A program made the position numbers and the translations under genes. A DNA stretch of 64,000 nucleotides from Lingula anatina (lineage: Eukaryota > Brachiopoda > Lingulata > Lingulida > Lingulidae), in contig NW_019775716.1 in NCBI RefSeq assembly GCF_001039355.2, positions 104,329 through 168,328 of the forward strand, in the 5' to 3' direction. Shown here piece by piece: positions 37,601-52,000 of the stretch. The notes below the pieces were generated by a model that worked only from the letters and a program-made list of their open reading frames with translations, was not told the origin of the DNA and searched no databases. The number at the start of each line of letters is the position of its first letter. Positions within the stretch are counted from its first letter, which is position 1.

Positions 37601-40600
37601 AAGACATTGAAAAAATGATAAACATTTCACAGGAGGCTTGCAAGATGTAAGAAAGAAAAAATAAATCAATTTCTAGTGGAAGCACATTTTTGAGAAATTC
37701 AGATTATCAGAAAGTTAATAATTTTTTCAGTGCAGAAATTTCAAGGTTTTACCGTATCTGATAGAAATAAAGATCTGATGTCAAAAGAATGATTGCACAA
37801 GAACCTCTGAAAACAATATGTTTTGTTTGGATATAGCACAGAGGGAGAGAGAGAGAGAGAGAGAGAGCAAGAGAGAGACTGAATCTTCTCCAAAGTACTC
37901 ATGAAAATACTGCTTTATGGCCATTTAGAATCATCTTTCCCCATTGAAAAGATTGATTTATTACTGGTTATTATGTCAGAATGAGTAGGCCAAACGTGCA
38001 TTTTTGTAACCACGGTCTTTCTAAGTGATTTATAAGTAATACATCTTCTTAAAGGGTTTACACACATCATGCAGTTTGTGTTGGAATTTAGATTATTGCG
38101 TCTTTGAAAAAAAAAAGTTCCTTTTGAAAATGAGCATGATCAGATTAAATTTCACGCAACTCTGCTTTTTGGAATTTTTTCATGTATTTTTGTGACATTA
38201 ACCCCATAAATGCTAATTGAAATCAGATTTTTGTTCTACTGCAAATTTGCGGAGTGGATTTGAATGTTAATGAGGCACGTTACATTTGAAACTTGGTTTG
38301 ATAGGATTTATTGATGATGATGATGATGATGATGTTTATTCTGTAATTTAAGGCCTCCGACCCAAAATACATGTAAAATTTCACCACAATTTTACCACTC
38401 GTAATAAAACCTTTGTTGTACACTGAATAAATATGACATATCCGTAATAGCTAGTCCTCTTTTGAACAATTTTCAAAGAATGTAAACGTTATGATAGTCA
38501 TGTTCTTAATCAACACTGTGAATTAAATTCATTTCACTATCTCTTCTCGCAATGCAAATGCAGTAGTTAAAAATCTTGCCAATGAGAATATGCCACCCTT
38601 ACTAATGTCAGACAAAATCAAAGCAAATAATTGTTTATTTTTACTGTGTTTTGTCCATTGTATTATTTATGTTTATGCATGTTTTTGATTTTGTTTGGGT
38701 TGGATTATTTTCATAAAGTTTAACTTTTTGAAAATATTTTTGCAATGTTTTTTGCTGTTCTTGCTTTTATATTTGCTAGCTTTAATTTATGTCTATTTTA
38801 TCTGTGAACTATTTTAAATACATTGTATTTAAAACTAGTTTTACAATACTGTCTGTTAAATGTATATTTAATTCATACTTTATTAACATGATTGTGTATT
38901 GGGGCTTTATATAAAATTGGTTCATCTTCTAATTATTTCATTGTTTTTTTAAGATAATCAGTGAATCAGTTCCTAAATATGCAGCCTCAAATAGTTAAAT
39001 ACTACTACAATGATTTTCATTTCTAGGCGTTAATAGAAGTATCAAGACTCAATGGCAGCTCAAGAAAAACCTTACTCTTCAAATATTTGGATCGCCCTCG
39101 AGGGTTAGCAGTGCACCCTCTAAATGGGTAAATGTCGTAATGACAATTACAGTGTCTATCAAACAGGGTTTCAGTGAGCTGGACTTTGTTGCTCAGCCTG
39201 GTATTGTTAATCAGGGGCAGATTTAGGCCGTCTTCTGGGTCTTCCAGATTTTCAAGTTTACGTTGACGGGTATCTAATTTTTTACTGTCGGAAGACGGTC
39301 AAAAATGGGGGATGGCGCAACAAAGATCATTTGGAAGATTGTCAGAAAATATCTCTGGATCCAACACTGTTAATGATATTAATTGACCACCCAATTGATC
39401 CCAAGTGCCCACATTGCATCAAGAATATGTATATAGAAAATTTTTTTCTGAATTTTGTTATGGGGGGAGGGGGGGGGGGGCACATTTAAGACCAGATGTA
39501 AATGTTTTCCCTTTTTGGTAATTCTCTTGTCTCAGTCTGTGCAGCATAAATTATTGATTATTTTAAGGTTATTATCCTGAGATATGATGGATAATAATGG
39601 TGCTAGTTTTGTGCAAAATGAGGAAAGGGTACATTTCAGCTTAGTTAGCCTTGGTATTCTGCAACTGGTAGAATGTAATGCATAAAGTATAATGTGAGCT
39701 TGTAGTAGGTATATCGGTTATTGTAAAGTTGTATCAAGAAAGAGTACCCATCCGTATACATATTAGGCCACATTCACATCGAGTTGAGCCATGGCTCTAC
39801 AAAGCCACGACCTAAATATGGCGGACGTACATGAAAGGAATACCGCCTTATCTTTTAATAGCCTCCCCATGTGTCGTCCCTGCAGGGGTACAGTCATTAA
39901 ATCGCGGCTCCATTGGGACGACACACGGGGAGGCGTGTGAGAGGCGGAGAGACTGATTAGGCGGTTTTCCTTTCATGTACGTCTGCCATATTTAGGTCGT
40001 GGCTTTGTAGAGCCATGGCTCAAGTCGATGTGAATGCGACCTTATACTTGTTTGTCAGTTTGAGTCTGTTAGTCTATTTACTTTTGTATCTGCCCTTTAG
40101 TTAAAGGTACATATGAGCGTGGGTATCCAGTAACACATGTAAACCACTTCTACTAGTTTCTTATACGAATCAAATAAAGTCAACATGCCAAGGGATAAAC
40201 TGAATAAATCACTCGATTAGCCATAAAAGAGCTTTTGACTGCCTTTTCTTTAAATTTTTTGGTCAGAAAAACCTACTTACATGTCATTGACCTACTTTTC
40301 AGCCCTATGTATATACAGCATAGAAAAATAGCAGAAAAGTCCTTTCAGATATCATTTTTTGGGTATTATTAAGCAATATCTTTTGGTAATTCTCTTAGAT
40401 ATACTATTTGAAACTATATGCTGGCGTTTGGTAGGTTTTTGTGGCCAAAAATTCGCTTCGCGTGCATAAGTGACTGACATGTTAATGTATCAAAATATTT
40501 GTCAATTATTACAGACACCTATATTTCTCAGACTGGGGAGTAAGTCCTGTAATAGAACGTAGTGATCTGGATGGCAAGAACAGGAAGGTCCTGGTTGACC

Positions 40601-43600
40601 GCCTTGGATGGCCAAACAGTTTGACCATAGACTATGAAGACGGCAGGCTCTACTGGTGCGATGCCCGCTTTGACCACATAGAGGCGACAGACTTAGATGG
40701 ACAGGAAAGAAGGGTGGTTGTAAGGCAGGTCAAATTCTTTCAGCCTAAAGATTGTTGTGACAAATTATAGCATCTATCTATCCATCTTTCTATCTATGCA
40801 CCAAAGTTGGTAACAACAATAGGGCATGGGCATCGAAATTTCAACATGGCACCTATCTTGTGAGGACGCTTTTCGCTTAGAATATGCATCATATTTTGCA
40901 ATATGTTCAAGGGACAACGCGTGGGGAGGCGTGAAAGAAGCAGAGAGACCATTACAGGATTAAGTGGTCTTCATTTCATGTTGGTCCACCATATTTAGGC
41001 TGTGGACCAGCTAGCACTCGACTCTTCTCATTCTGAATGGCCCCTTTGAGTGTCATTTTTGGCTAAGAATTTAAAAGTGTAAAATACACAGCGATGTTTG
41101 GTAACACAAATTTATTTGTTATTATTAGATTACTCCACCCTTTTCACATGAAAGCACCCCAATTGTAATCCAACACATAGGAATTTTTAGGCAGACTTTC
41201 AAAGATGATAACCCATTGTTGTTACCCAGTATCATTGACGTGCAGACATATTAATATGTATCAATTAGATGTATATATTGTTTTTCCTGTCTCAAAAATG
41301 AATGATTCCCATGCCAGCTAAATGTCACAGTCATAACACATATCTAGCTGAATGGTTATATCAAGTTACATGAAGACAGTGTTTTCTTTATTTTTCCAAT
41401 CTATTTAGTAATAGGAGATCAGCGGAAGTCTCCTTTTCATGTTTTTCTCCCAACCTGCATGCAAGGATCTGTTGACAACTGACAGGTATTAGCATTATCT
41501 CTGGGCAGTGGGAATATAGTGATCATAGTTTGAATTTTATTATAACTGTTATAAATATGTTTTGAAGGCATTTTCTAGCTTTCAGCAATATTCGTAAAGC
41601 TTTGGCATGTGTGACAAGAATCATATATTGTCAGTAACACTACATCAGATAGCAGAATTGCTGGCCGAGCAGTAACATCCTTGGCTGCCAAACCTGGGTC
41701 TGATTCCCACTCAGACCCGTTTTTTTTTTTTTTTTTCAATTATTATATACTAATCTCTTATCATGGTTCAATGATTGATGTAACAGGTATCAGCTACATG
41801 TAGTATAGAAGTGTTATTAGGATTCTTCCATTACCATCATAATGGCTACTTAATCCAGGATAGAGATACACTATCTCTGCGGCTTTAATTTTAAGACCAT
41901 TGCTATGATGGAAGTTTTTGTTGATTTTGTTGATTATAAAAAAGTTGCCTAAAAGATTTATCTATTTATTTTGACCAAATTAATTTTTTTAAAAACACAA
42001 TTGGTCAAAAAAAAGATGTGATATTAAGATAGATATTTTAAGTACATTTTTTACCATAATTATAATTAAAGATACTTGTATACTGTTGGTAAAAACATGA
42101 AAGTTTTGGATTTCTTAATCCCAGCCATATTAAATTTTTTTACTCTATATGATAATCACCTAATGCAAAAGACTTAAATAGTGTACAGGCACAGTAATAT
42201 TATATCCACGTGCCCCTGATATTTAAGGATTAAAGGTTGATTACATAATTTAAAAGTAAAGCAGATGACCATTTGGCAGAAAACCATGTAGACAGCTGTA
42301 GTCAATGTTGTTTAGACTGTTTTGGAATATCTTACATCCCCAGAAGTGAAAAAAATCTCATGAAATCCCACAAACTTCAAATCTTACTTTTGTGCCCTAG
42401 CAATTACGTACTGATTCAGAAACTTCAAGATACAGTAACAACACACTGAATTTTCATGGATTACTTTCAGTATATCACAATTTATAATTTGATTTGTCCA
42501 TGCGACTTGAAATGGATGATACAGAAATAATTTAGGAAGGAAAAAAAAAAAAAAACAAATGAGGTGAAAAATATGATTTTTGTTTGTATATCAAAAAATT
42601 GTATATCTGAAAATGATGATATGTTTGGGATGTTTATAATGTTCATAACTTTATGCTATAAAATGAAGTGTAAAAAGGTGTACATTTCCCATAAGTTTTA
42701 ACCATAAAGAGGCTGTGTTATGGCATATGTGAAGGCCATCATATGAGGACATTTTCATATTGAGCATTGTATAAGTATTATGTATTACAGGAATGTTCCC
42801 CATCCATTCTCGATTACGGTACTACAGCAAAGAATATACTGGACGGACTGGGACACCACACATCTTCATTACGCAAACAAATGGGATGGCGGACATCAGG
42901 GACAACTCCTCGACTATGAGGGCATGATGGGAATTGTTGCCATGGCAGCATCACGACAACAAGGTGATATAAGAAAACCATTTCGCCTTGCATTTTTTGC
43001 AAGAAGGTTTTTGAGAAAATTAGAAACTGATGTATTCTGTGTGATTTCTCCGTAATATCAGCATCACTGTGTTGACAATTGTATTAACCCTGTGTAATTG
43101 CCTGCATATTGGATAACATACTAGATATATAATTACCTCAGCCAAGGAGGTTATGTTTTCACCTCCCTTTGTCTGATTGTTGGCAAAATATCAGGCCTGC
43201 TGCAAATTTACAGCTACTATTACCAATAAATGGTTAATGAATTTTTTCTAGATTCCCATATATTGCACTTTCATCTCTGATATAATTATATACACTGTAC
43301 TTTGATAAACCTGGCAATACAAAAACAACAATATAAAAATTGACATTCATTTTCTGTTGAATTTACTGTTGTTATTAATATTTATTGCTGCATGTAGGCA
43401 TCTCTGTAATACTGCTATGTTCCTTCAGGTACCAATGCATGTTCTGCAGATAATGGAGGTTGTAGTCATCTTTGTTTTGCTAAACCTGGCGGCCATTTTG
43501 TCTGTTCTTGTCCAGAAGGGATGACAGTGAAGGAAAAAACTTGTGAACCATGTAAGTTCTCAGGATTAAGCTTATGTTGTTAAACCTGGAGTTACCAATG

Positions 43601-45876
43601 GAATTGAATTGAAGCACATCTAGTAGATTCCACATAAACTCATCAGCTTATTCTCTAAGTTATGTTTAATCTTAAATGATCAAATATTGTGAACCACATT
43701 TTCCTTTGTCATGTATGCACTGGTTGAAAATTAATATTATATCCATTCCTGAATTTTACTTGAGCATTATTTTCTTGTCTGAAAAGTCATGCCAAGCATT
43801 TTGTACTCTGCTTTCAGTATCAAATGCCAGGCTGTGTGCGTGTCTCCATACATGTGTGCCCTTTGTATTCTTCTATTTGGGATGCATTTCCATTGAAGTT
43901 GTAACAGCTTAACTTAGCACATGCATTCTCAGCAATCTCAACTTGTTGAGATTTTTGCTGAATATATGCATCTTGACTGCAGGGTATGGCATATGTCTTG
44001 CCCACTATTACTTTGGCAGTTGGGTGACAACAGAGGGATTAGAATAGCATATTATGGTTAGATAATGGTGTGCTAGAAGGCGTGTGCTAAAATGAAGCTG
44101 TCAGAGACTGGAAATGGGACCTCCACTCGCTGCTGTGTTCTTGCCAGAGATCAAATTCTAACATACTCTGTTGATTGGCTCATGCAAGCTTCTTGAGTTT
44201 CACTTGTGAAGATTCTTTTTTTGGACTAGACAAGAAAAATGATCTAACAGTCAAGCTGACATCACACGTCTTAGCAACTGGCAAGTCCAACAGAAATGGG
44301 GTAAAACAACTAAAAAAAAACATGGGGGATTGTATTGACTTCTGTGCTTAAGTTGTCAGACTTTTTCTGATGGTATCATACTTCACAATGCTTGACAACT
44401 TGTGTCAGTGAGGATGAAATAAAGTGTCAGGGAGGATGAGCTATTTACCTGGTTGATTTCCTTTGCTGATCTTTGTAATTATAGCCATGGCATACCTGCT
44501 TATAAGAGATAAAATTGGATTTAAGTGATGATCATTATCTGTGATCAGGGATCTTAAGGCAGTAGATTGCAGAAACCCATTTGCTTACCTGGATGAGCAT
44601 AATAATTACATCCTTAAAGAGAACTTCTTCAGGAAGCAATTGATTTTAGCATGGAAGGTGTCAATTTTACTAAGAACTGTTGACATTGCATTGCTGGCAA
44701 AAGTCACGGTGACCCAATATTTTACCATCAAACTATCAAGTATTTCCAATGTATTCTTCATGAAGTATACTAAAAGGAAAGATCTTGAAATGATCACCAA
44801 ATATCATGGTGGTAAAATACACATTTTTAATTTTCTTATTTTCTCGTGAAAATTTTCACCTGCAAACTAACAAAAAGTGCCAATGTATCCTCCATTATGC
44901 ATACTAAGAAAAAAGTCATATACTCAAATAAAAAAGATTTATTAAGTTTTGTGGGGGGATTGGGAGTCAAAACTTTATGGGGGGAGTAACATTTTCATAA
45001 TGAAAATTTGACTGGGGAGGCAGATTTTAGGGAAGTCTGATTGTCATGGTACATCGGCAATACACGTACAGAGGTAAAGTAGTGAAAGCTTGCCACACTG
45101 CAAACACATTTTGAAAATCAGATTGGAATTTTTTTAATTCCCAGAGATGAACTTTTGAGAGCAATATGGCTGCAGGACCAAGGTTGTGCATATGTGACAA
45201 AAGACTGGGTTGTTGATCAAAAGGTGCATGTGTGTTCAGTTCATTTTATTACAGATAATGAGAAAGTCGTACATTGTGTGGTATTTGTGTAAGCCATTTA
45301 ACTATAATGTCCAGACCTTACACTTGTTATTAATTATCAAGTTATTACTGTAACATTTACAGTGCAGGGTTGCCCAGAGGACCACATAGAGTGTGATGGA
45401 AAGTGCATCTCCAAGGAGCTGATGTGTGATGGACAGAAAAACTGTGAAGATAACAGAGATGAGACAGATTGCACAGGTTGGACCACACTTCTAACTAATG
45501 TTTATTGATATTGTAATATCATTCACTTATTGCTGCAGTATTAAATTACTAGTAAATGCTGTATATGTTCATTGAATAATTACAATTAGTATATATCTAT
45601 TTGTAAAAGATACATGGATTACTCAATCAATTTATTTGAATGTTTAGTCATATTCATGTACATGTACGGTACATCATGTACTAGTACTGTAATAAATTCA
45701 AAGTAATGATGATAAGGAATTTGTCATATCTGGTTGCATTTATGTTTTTTTTTTTATGGACAGACACTGTGTCTGGACGTCTAACCATCACATGCATCTA
45801 GCTGTCATCTGCGCGGCTGTTGCCTTTGTGGAGCACTTCTTATTTTTGTTTTAGGCCTTAATTACTGTACACACAC

Positions 45877-45922
<46 letters not shown>

Positions 45923-46020
45923 CATAACAATATTGACTTTTTGCATCCCAACCAGTTTCAGCAATATTTTCAGGGGATTATTTGTGTGTGTGTGTGTGTG
46001 TGTGNNNNNNNNNNNNNNNN

Positions 46021-46051
<31 letters not shown>

Positions 46052-49000
46052 TTATATATATATATCAGCATACCCTATCTGTGTCTATATTCTCCACTAG
46101 GACACCAGTGTAGAGAGTATGAGTTCCAGTGCACCAATGGTCAGTGTATACACAGTATATGGAAGTGTGACCAGGATGTGGATTGTGAGGACTTCTCTGA
46201 TGAGACAGACTGTGGTAGGTCAATGAAACTATATACTATATAGACCAGCCACAGGGACTACCCCTGGTGCTTGACAGTTGTTTTCTACGCAGAAAGGCAG
46301 AAACAGAGTTTTTACTAAATTTTAGTTGGAAAAAAAGAAAAACAAAACGAAAAAGGCCAAGTTTTTGTAAATTTAGTTTCTGGTACTTGAATGCAAGTCA
46401 ATGTAAGTTCAGTAAAGAGGACAGAAATTCTTGTGCGGTGTACGTACATGTATTAATATTATAATTATAATATTTTGATATTGTTTACATATATATTTTA
46501 GGTGCAGTGACATGCAAGCCAGGACAGTTTCAGTGTGCGTCTGGCATGCCATGTATAGAGGCGCACTGGGTGTGCGACGGCACCCAGGACTGCCCAGATA
46601 ACAGCGACGAAAGTTCCTGCAGGAACCGCACATGCACCATTGAGGAGTTTCAGTGTCAAGATGGCCGCTGCATTCCCACTTCCTGGTACTGTGATGGGGC
46701 TGTAGACTGCGAAGGGGGAGAGGATGAGGTCCGAGATTGTGGTAAGAGATTTGGGATGGATTTAACAGAAATTATACAGGAGCGGATTCAGAGATATTTT
46801 CTGACTGTCTTCCAAATCATCTTAAAGTTTGTTGATCCATTCTACATTTTTGACTGTCTTCCATCAGAAAAATTAGATACCCATTAATGTAAACTTAAAA
46901 ATCTGACCCTCTTCTGTATAATCAAGGAACTAGAACAGATCAGGGCCTAAGGGGTTGCAGCAGGTTTGTTGTCAAGACAACACTGTCTCTCAAGCAAGTA
47001 ATTTATATTATATTATATTATATTATATTATATTATATTATATTATATTATATTATATTATATGTTATCTCCTCATAAAACATTTGAGTAGGAACATCTA
47101 GTGGACCTAGGAATGGATAATTCCTATCCCTTTTTTGTTAATGTTTCTTATTTATACCATTTAACCTCCATAATTAAAGGCATTTTTCTTTGCTGATGAC
47201 TTTTATAAATAATAATCAAGACCCAGGTAGTTGCATAAATAGCCAGTGGCTAGGGCCGATGAGGTGAGTTATTCTTGACAACATGGCATTGTATGGATAT
47301 ATTTGATTGCTGCCCATCAACACCATGAACCAGTAGTCAAAATATGTAACCAAACGATTTACAAGACGTTTTGTTAAATGACTCTTCCACCACCTATGTA
47401 GTTGCAAGTTTAAAAAAATGTGTAGTATTTAGACAAATTAGGATGCTGTTACACACTGATGTAAATTGGAAAAAAAGTCTGAAATGTGCCATAGTCAATA
47501 AAAAGGATAGCAATCTTTAAAAGGATAAATAGATTGTGGTTACATTAAAATAATGAATAAATTTATTATAATAATACAAAAGCACAAAAATTAAGGTAAC
47601 TTTAACCAATATGTCAACTAAAAATTATTGTTCAATATTTAAAAAAATTCAAAATATATTATTTTAAAATTAATTTGATCTCCACATGAACTTGAATAAA
47701 AGCCCTTTAATCAACCTGATTGATTTTCTTATTCACCTTACAAAGTAATTTTTAAGTTAGCTTGATACCACAATTCTTTACAAAATCTGCTTAAACTGTT
47801 TAAGTGAATTATTTATATTCAGGCTAATGTTTTTTGGTTTGGGTTAGTGAATTTTTAGACCCTGCTTAGCCAAAGGGCTATTCATTTAAAAAGTTTTTGG
47901 CATAGGCTGTTTCCATCATAAATAGCTAGACATTGAGCAGTGCTTGATTTGGGGACATATAATTTAGTGTCACACCTTAACTTTAACGTCTTTAATTTTC
48001 CTTAGTAATCAATTATCAGAACAGGTGCTTTGAATTATTGACCTAATTATTAATTATTCTCTTTTGTGGATAGAAATGTTTCTCTCATAATAAACTGGAC
48101 TTTGAGCAGTTCTTGATTTGGGGACATGTAATTTAGTGTCACACCTTTTACTTCTGAATCAATATCCTTAATTTTTCCTAGTGATCAATTATCAGAAATG
48201 GTGCTTTGAATTATCGGCTTAATTATCAATTATTCTGTTTTGTGGATAGAAAAGTTTTTCTCATAATAAACTGGACCTTGAGCAGTTCTTGATTTGGGGA
48301 CATGTAATTTAGTGTCACACCTTTTACTTCTGAATCAATATCCTTTATTTTTCCTAGTGATCAATTATCAGAAATGGTGCTTTGAATTATCGACTTAATT
48401 ATTAATTATTCTGTTTTGTGGATAGAAATGTTTTTCTCATAATAAACTGGACTTTGAGCAGTTCTTGATTTGGGGACAAGTCAGTGTCACACCTTTACTT
48501 CAGTATCCTTAATTTTTCCTTGGAAAATGGTTGCAAACAAAGCTGTTTAGCATCAAGAGAAACATTGTCTTGGTAAGCTGAAGTTCAGTTTTAGCAAAAA
48601 ATGACTGCTGCTGCTGCTATGATGGCAAGTTCTCTGTGGAAGTTGCTGGAGCAATTTTTGCCTTCAACTTTTTCATCTCATAGACAATAACACTATCACA
48701 AACCAGCATACACTGTTTCCATCATAAATAACAGGACTTTGAGCAACTGTTCTTGATTTAGGGTCATGTAATTTAGGATCACACCTTTACATCAATATCC
48801 TTAATTTTTCCTAGTATTCAATTATCAGATCAGGTGCTTTGAATTATCAACTTAATTACTTATTATTCTCTTTTGTGGATAGTTAAGTTTTTCTCATTAT
48901 TAACTGGACTTTGAGCAGTTCTTGATTTGGGGACATGTTATTTAGTGTCACACCTTTTACTTCTGAATCAATCCTTAATTTTTCCTAGTGAACAATTATC

Positions 49001-52000
49001 AGAAATGGTGCTTTGAATTAACTTAATTATTAATTATTCATTATTGTCTTTTGTGAATAGTAAAGTTTTTCTCATCATTAACTAGACTTTGAGCAGTTCT
49101 TGATTTGGGGACATGAAGGTGTCACACCTTTAAGTTTCCCTAGTAATCAATTATCAGAACAGTTGCTTTGAATTGACTTAATTATAAATCATTCTTTTTT
49201 GTGAATAGAAAAATGTCCAAACTAAATGACAGGAGTTTAAGCAGTGCTCGATTTGGGGATACATAGATTTCAAACCTTTACTTAAATGTCCTTACTTTTC
49301 TCTTAGCTAGTAATAAATTATCAGGACAGGTGCTTTGAATTAACTTAATTATTAATAATTCTGTTTTTACATTATTAAACATATCCCTTTATGTCCAACA
49401 AGTCATTTGCTCAGAAGCTCCCAGTAAAAGTGAATTTGCATTTACCAACATAAACTGAATGATGTAAATTAATTTTGCTAAATTCCAGGCTTGTTGGCTC
49501 CTTGCCAGGCAGAGGAGTGGCGATGTGGGAACAACGCCTGTATAGCCAAGTCTCTGAGGTGTGACGGGAAACCTGACTGTTCTGACCACTCAGATGAAGT
49601 GACCTGTGGTAATGTGAAAACCGTTGCTGAAATGACTCTATTTTATAATGTGGTTGCATGACTGTATTTTGATTTTTGTAACCAGCTGAAAAAATGTCAC
49701 TAACTGAGATTTAAAAACATGCTTGTTATTTGTCAGAAGACAAACATGAGTGTGTGCCATTTTGCCCCAGCACATGCAATTTGACGTGGATAAATTTCAA
49801 TCAAATTCAAATTACTGATTTTGGGGGTGTTCCTGTATGTTAATTGGTCTTGTTGTTTTGGTGATTTGAGTTATCACAGCAACAAACTTTGTAAATATGC
49901 AGAGATATGTACTTGATTGTCACAGGAGACTATAGATATTTCACAAAGAATCAACAATGTGTTATCTATTACCGAGGATGAGATTTTTCCAACTATATCG
50001 ACAGATTTTTGGACTTTTTGAGAGCCAAAACTATTATTGGCCTCGGTGGCCCACTGGACCCCATGTCGATCCCCCTATTTACTGACTTTTTCACCAATTA
50101 TCAGTCTCATCCCTGTATTCCTGACATCTCATTGGGATATTATTTCAGGTGTGGTGCCTGAGTGTTCTCCTCCCTGGTTCCAGTGTACCATGGGCCCCTG
50201 TCTGCCACCGCACCAGGTCTGTGATGAGCACCAGCAGTGCCCTCTGGGGGAGGATGAAAAAAACTGTGGTAAAGATTATGTAACCAACACATAACAGATA
50301 ACACAGTGCCTGGCATTAGCGATATTTTCAACAAATTTGTATCTTAATAACTTGGACTCACTCATTTACACCTTGTTGTCCAATGTACCACAATGGTGTT
50401 GAGAAGAAAACACCAAGTGTGAAAGATATATTACATTCATGATGTGAAAGACTTTATATCTGGACAGTTGTTTTCTACATGGACTGTGGTATAGGATATA
50501 TCATGGTAATACACTAGGTGTAAAATGAGTGAAAATCAATGATTGGATTCCTAATCTTACTCTGCCAAACAATTAGGCCTCTCTAGCTGATGAAATAATT
50601 TATTGTACAGAATGACACAGAATTGCTTGTGTCATCGTGACTCTGCATGGTTTTCAGTTTCCAGTTACATATACTTTAAATATTTGACTATTTTGAGCTC
50701 TCTTGTGGTCTCAGTCACCAGGAGTGACACACCCTGCATTTTAGTTGTCTCACCGCAAATCCAGGGACCTTTATCTTCTAGGTCTGATCACTTGTGACAT
50801 TTCTGAGTTCCTCTGTGGTGATAATAATACATGTATACCCGGTCACTGGGTGTGTGACGGTTTCCGAGACTGCGAAGACGGAGTGGACGAGTCTGAGTGT
50901 AGCCGCCCAGGGACAGATATGGTGCAGAAGATAGACAATAATGGAAATATAGACAGTGGTAGTGTTCTTTAAGTTTTGCTTCTCTTAATTATTTTAACCT
51001 ATTTTTTCTGGACTCTTTTTTTTTATCTGAAATTTTGACAACATACTGTGGCTTTGCACAATAGATGTCACTTTTACTGACGGAAGACCCAGAAGTTGGC
51101 CTAAATCCGTCCAAGATTAGAGGTGACTCCTCTGGGGAAAACACCCCAAGCTGCAATGAGTAACCCAACTTTTGTCCAACAATAACACTGTGAGCATACA
51201 TACATTGTGTTCATGTAACACAAGCCATTAAAAAAGGAGGGGCGACGCTANTGTGTGTGTGTTTATATATATATCAGCATACCCTAGCTGTGTCTATATT
51301 CTCCACTAGGACACCAGTGTAGAGAGTATGAGTTCCAGTGCACCAATGGTCAGTGTATACACAGTATATGGAAGTGTGACCAGGATATGGATTGTGAGGA
51401 CTTCTCTGATGAGACAGACTGTGGTAGGTCAATGAAACTATATGCTATAGACAAGCCACAGGGACTACCCCTGGTGCTTGACAGTTGTTTTCTAGGCAGA
51501 AAGGCAGAAACAGAGTTTTTACTAAATTTTAGTTGGAAAAAAAGAAAAACAGAAAACGAAAAAGACCAAGTTTTTGTAAATTTAGTTTCTGGTACTTGAA
51601 TGCAAGTCAATGTAAGTTAAGTAAAGAGGACAGAAATTCTTGCGCGGTGTATGTACATGTATTATAATATTTTGATATTGTTTACATTGTATTTTAGGTG
51701 CAGTGACATGCAAGCCAGGACAGTTTCAGTGTGTGTCTGGTATGCCATGCATAGAGGCGCACTGGGTGTGTGACGGCACCCAGGACTGCCCAGATAACAG
51801 CGACGAAAGTTCCTGCAGGAACCGCACATGCACCATTGAGGAGTTTCAGTGTCAAGATGGCCGCTGTATTCCCACTTCCTGGTACTGTGATGGGGCTGTA
51901 GACTGCGAAGGGGGAGAGGATGAGGTCCGAGATTGTGGTAAGAGATTTGGGATGGATTTAACAGGAATTATACAGGAGCGGATTCAGAGATATTTTCTGA

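Larger units (their letters stand above)
46042..51250 (+). repeat. Duplicated block 2, haplotype copy A (exons 19-23)
   Basis: It matches 51252 to about 56153 along its whole length with small differences, and ends at the single N at 51251. Its end (GGAGGGGCGACGCTA) corresponds to the middle of unique sequence after copy B. About 395 bp present in copy B (about 55600-55994) is missing near 51078. Confidence 0.85.

Noticed and set aside
44541-44849. A 102-codon open frame in intron 17 as a gene
   Set aside because: No start context, domain or splice logic, and an equally long antisense frame. It is likely chance.
47930-49380. CRISPR-like regular repeats
   Set aside because: Repeats are 176 bp with no short repeat and unique spacer pattern, and the genome is animal. 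It is a satellite.
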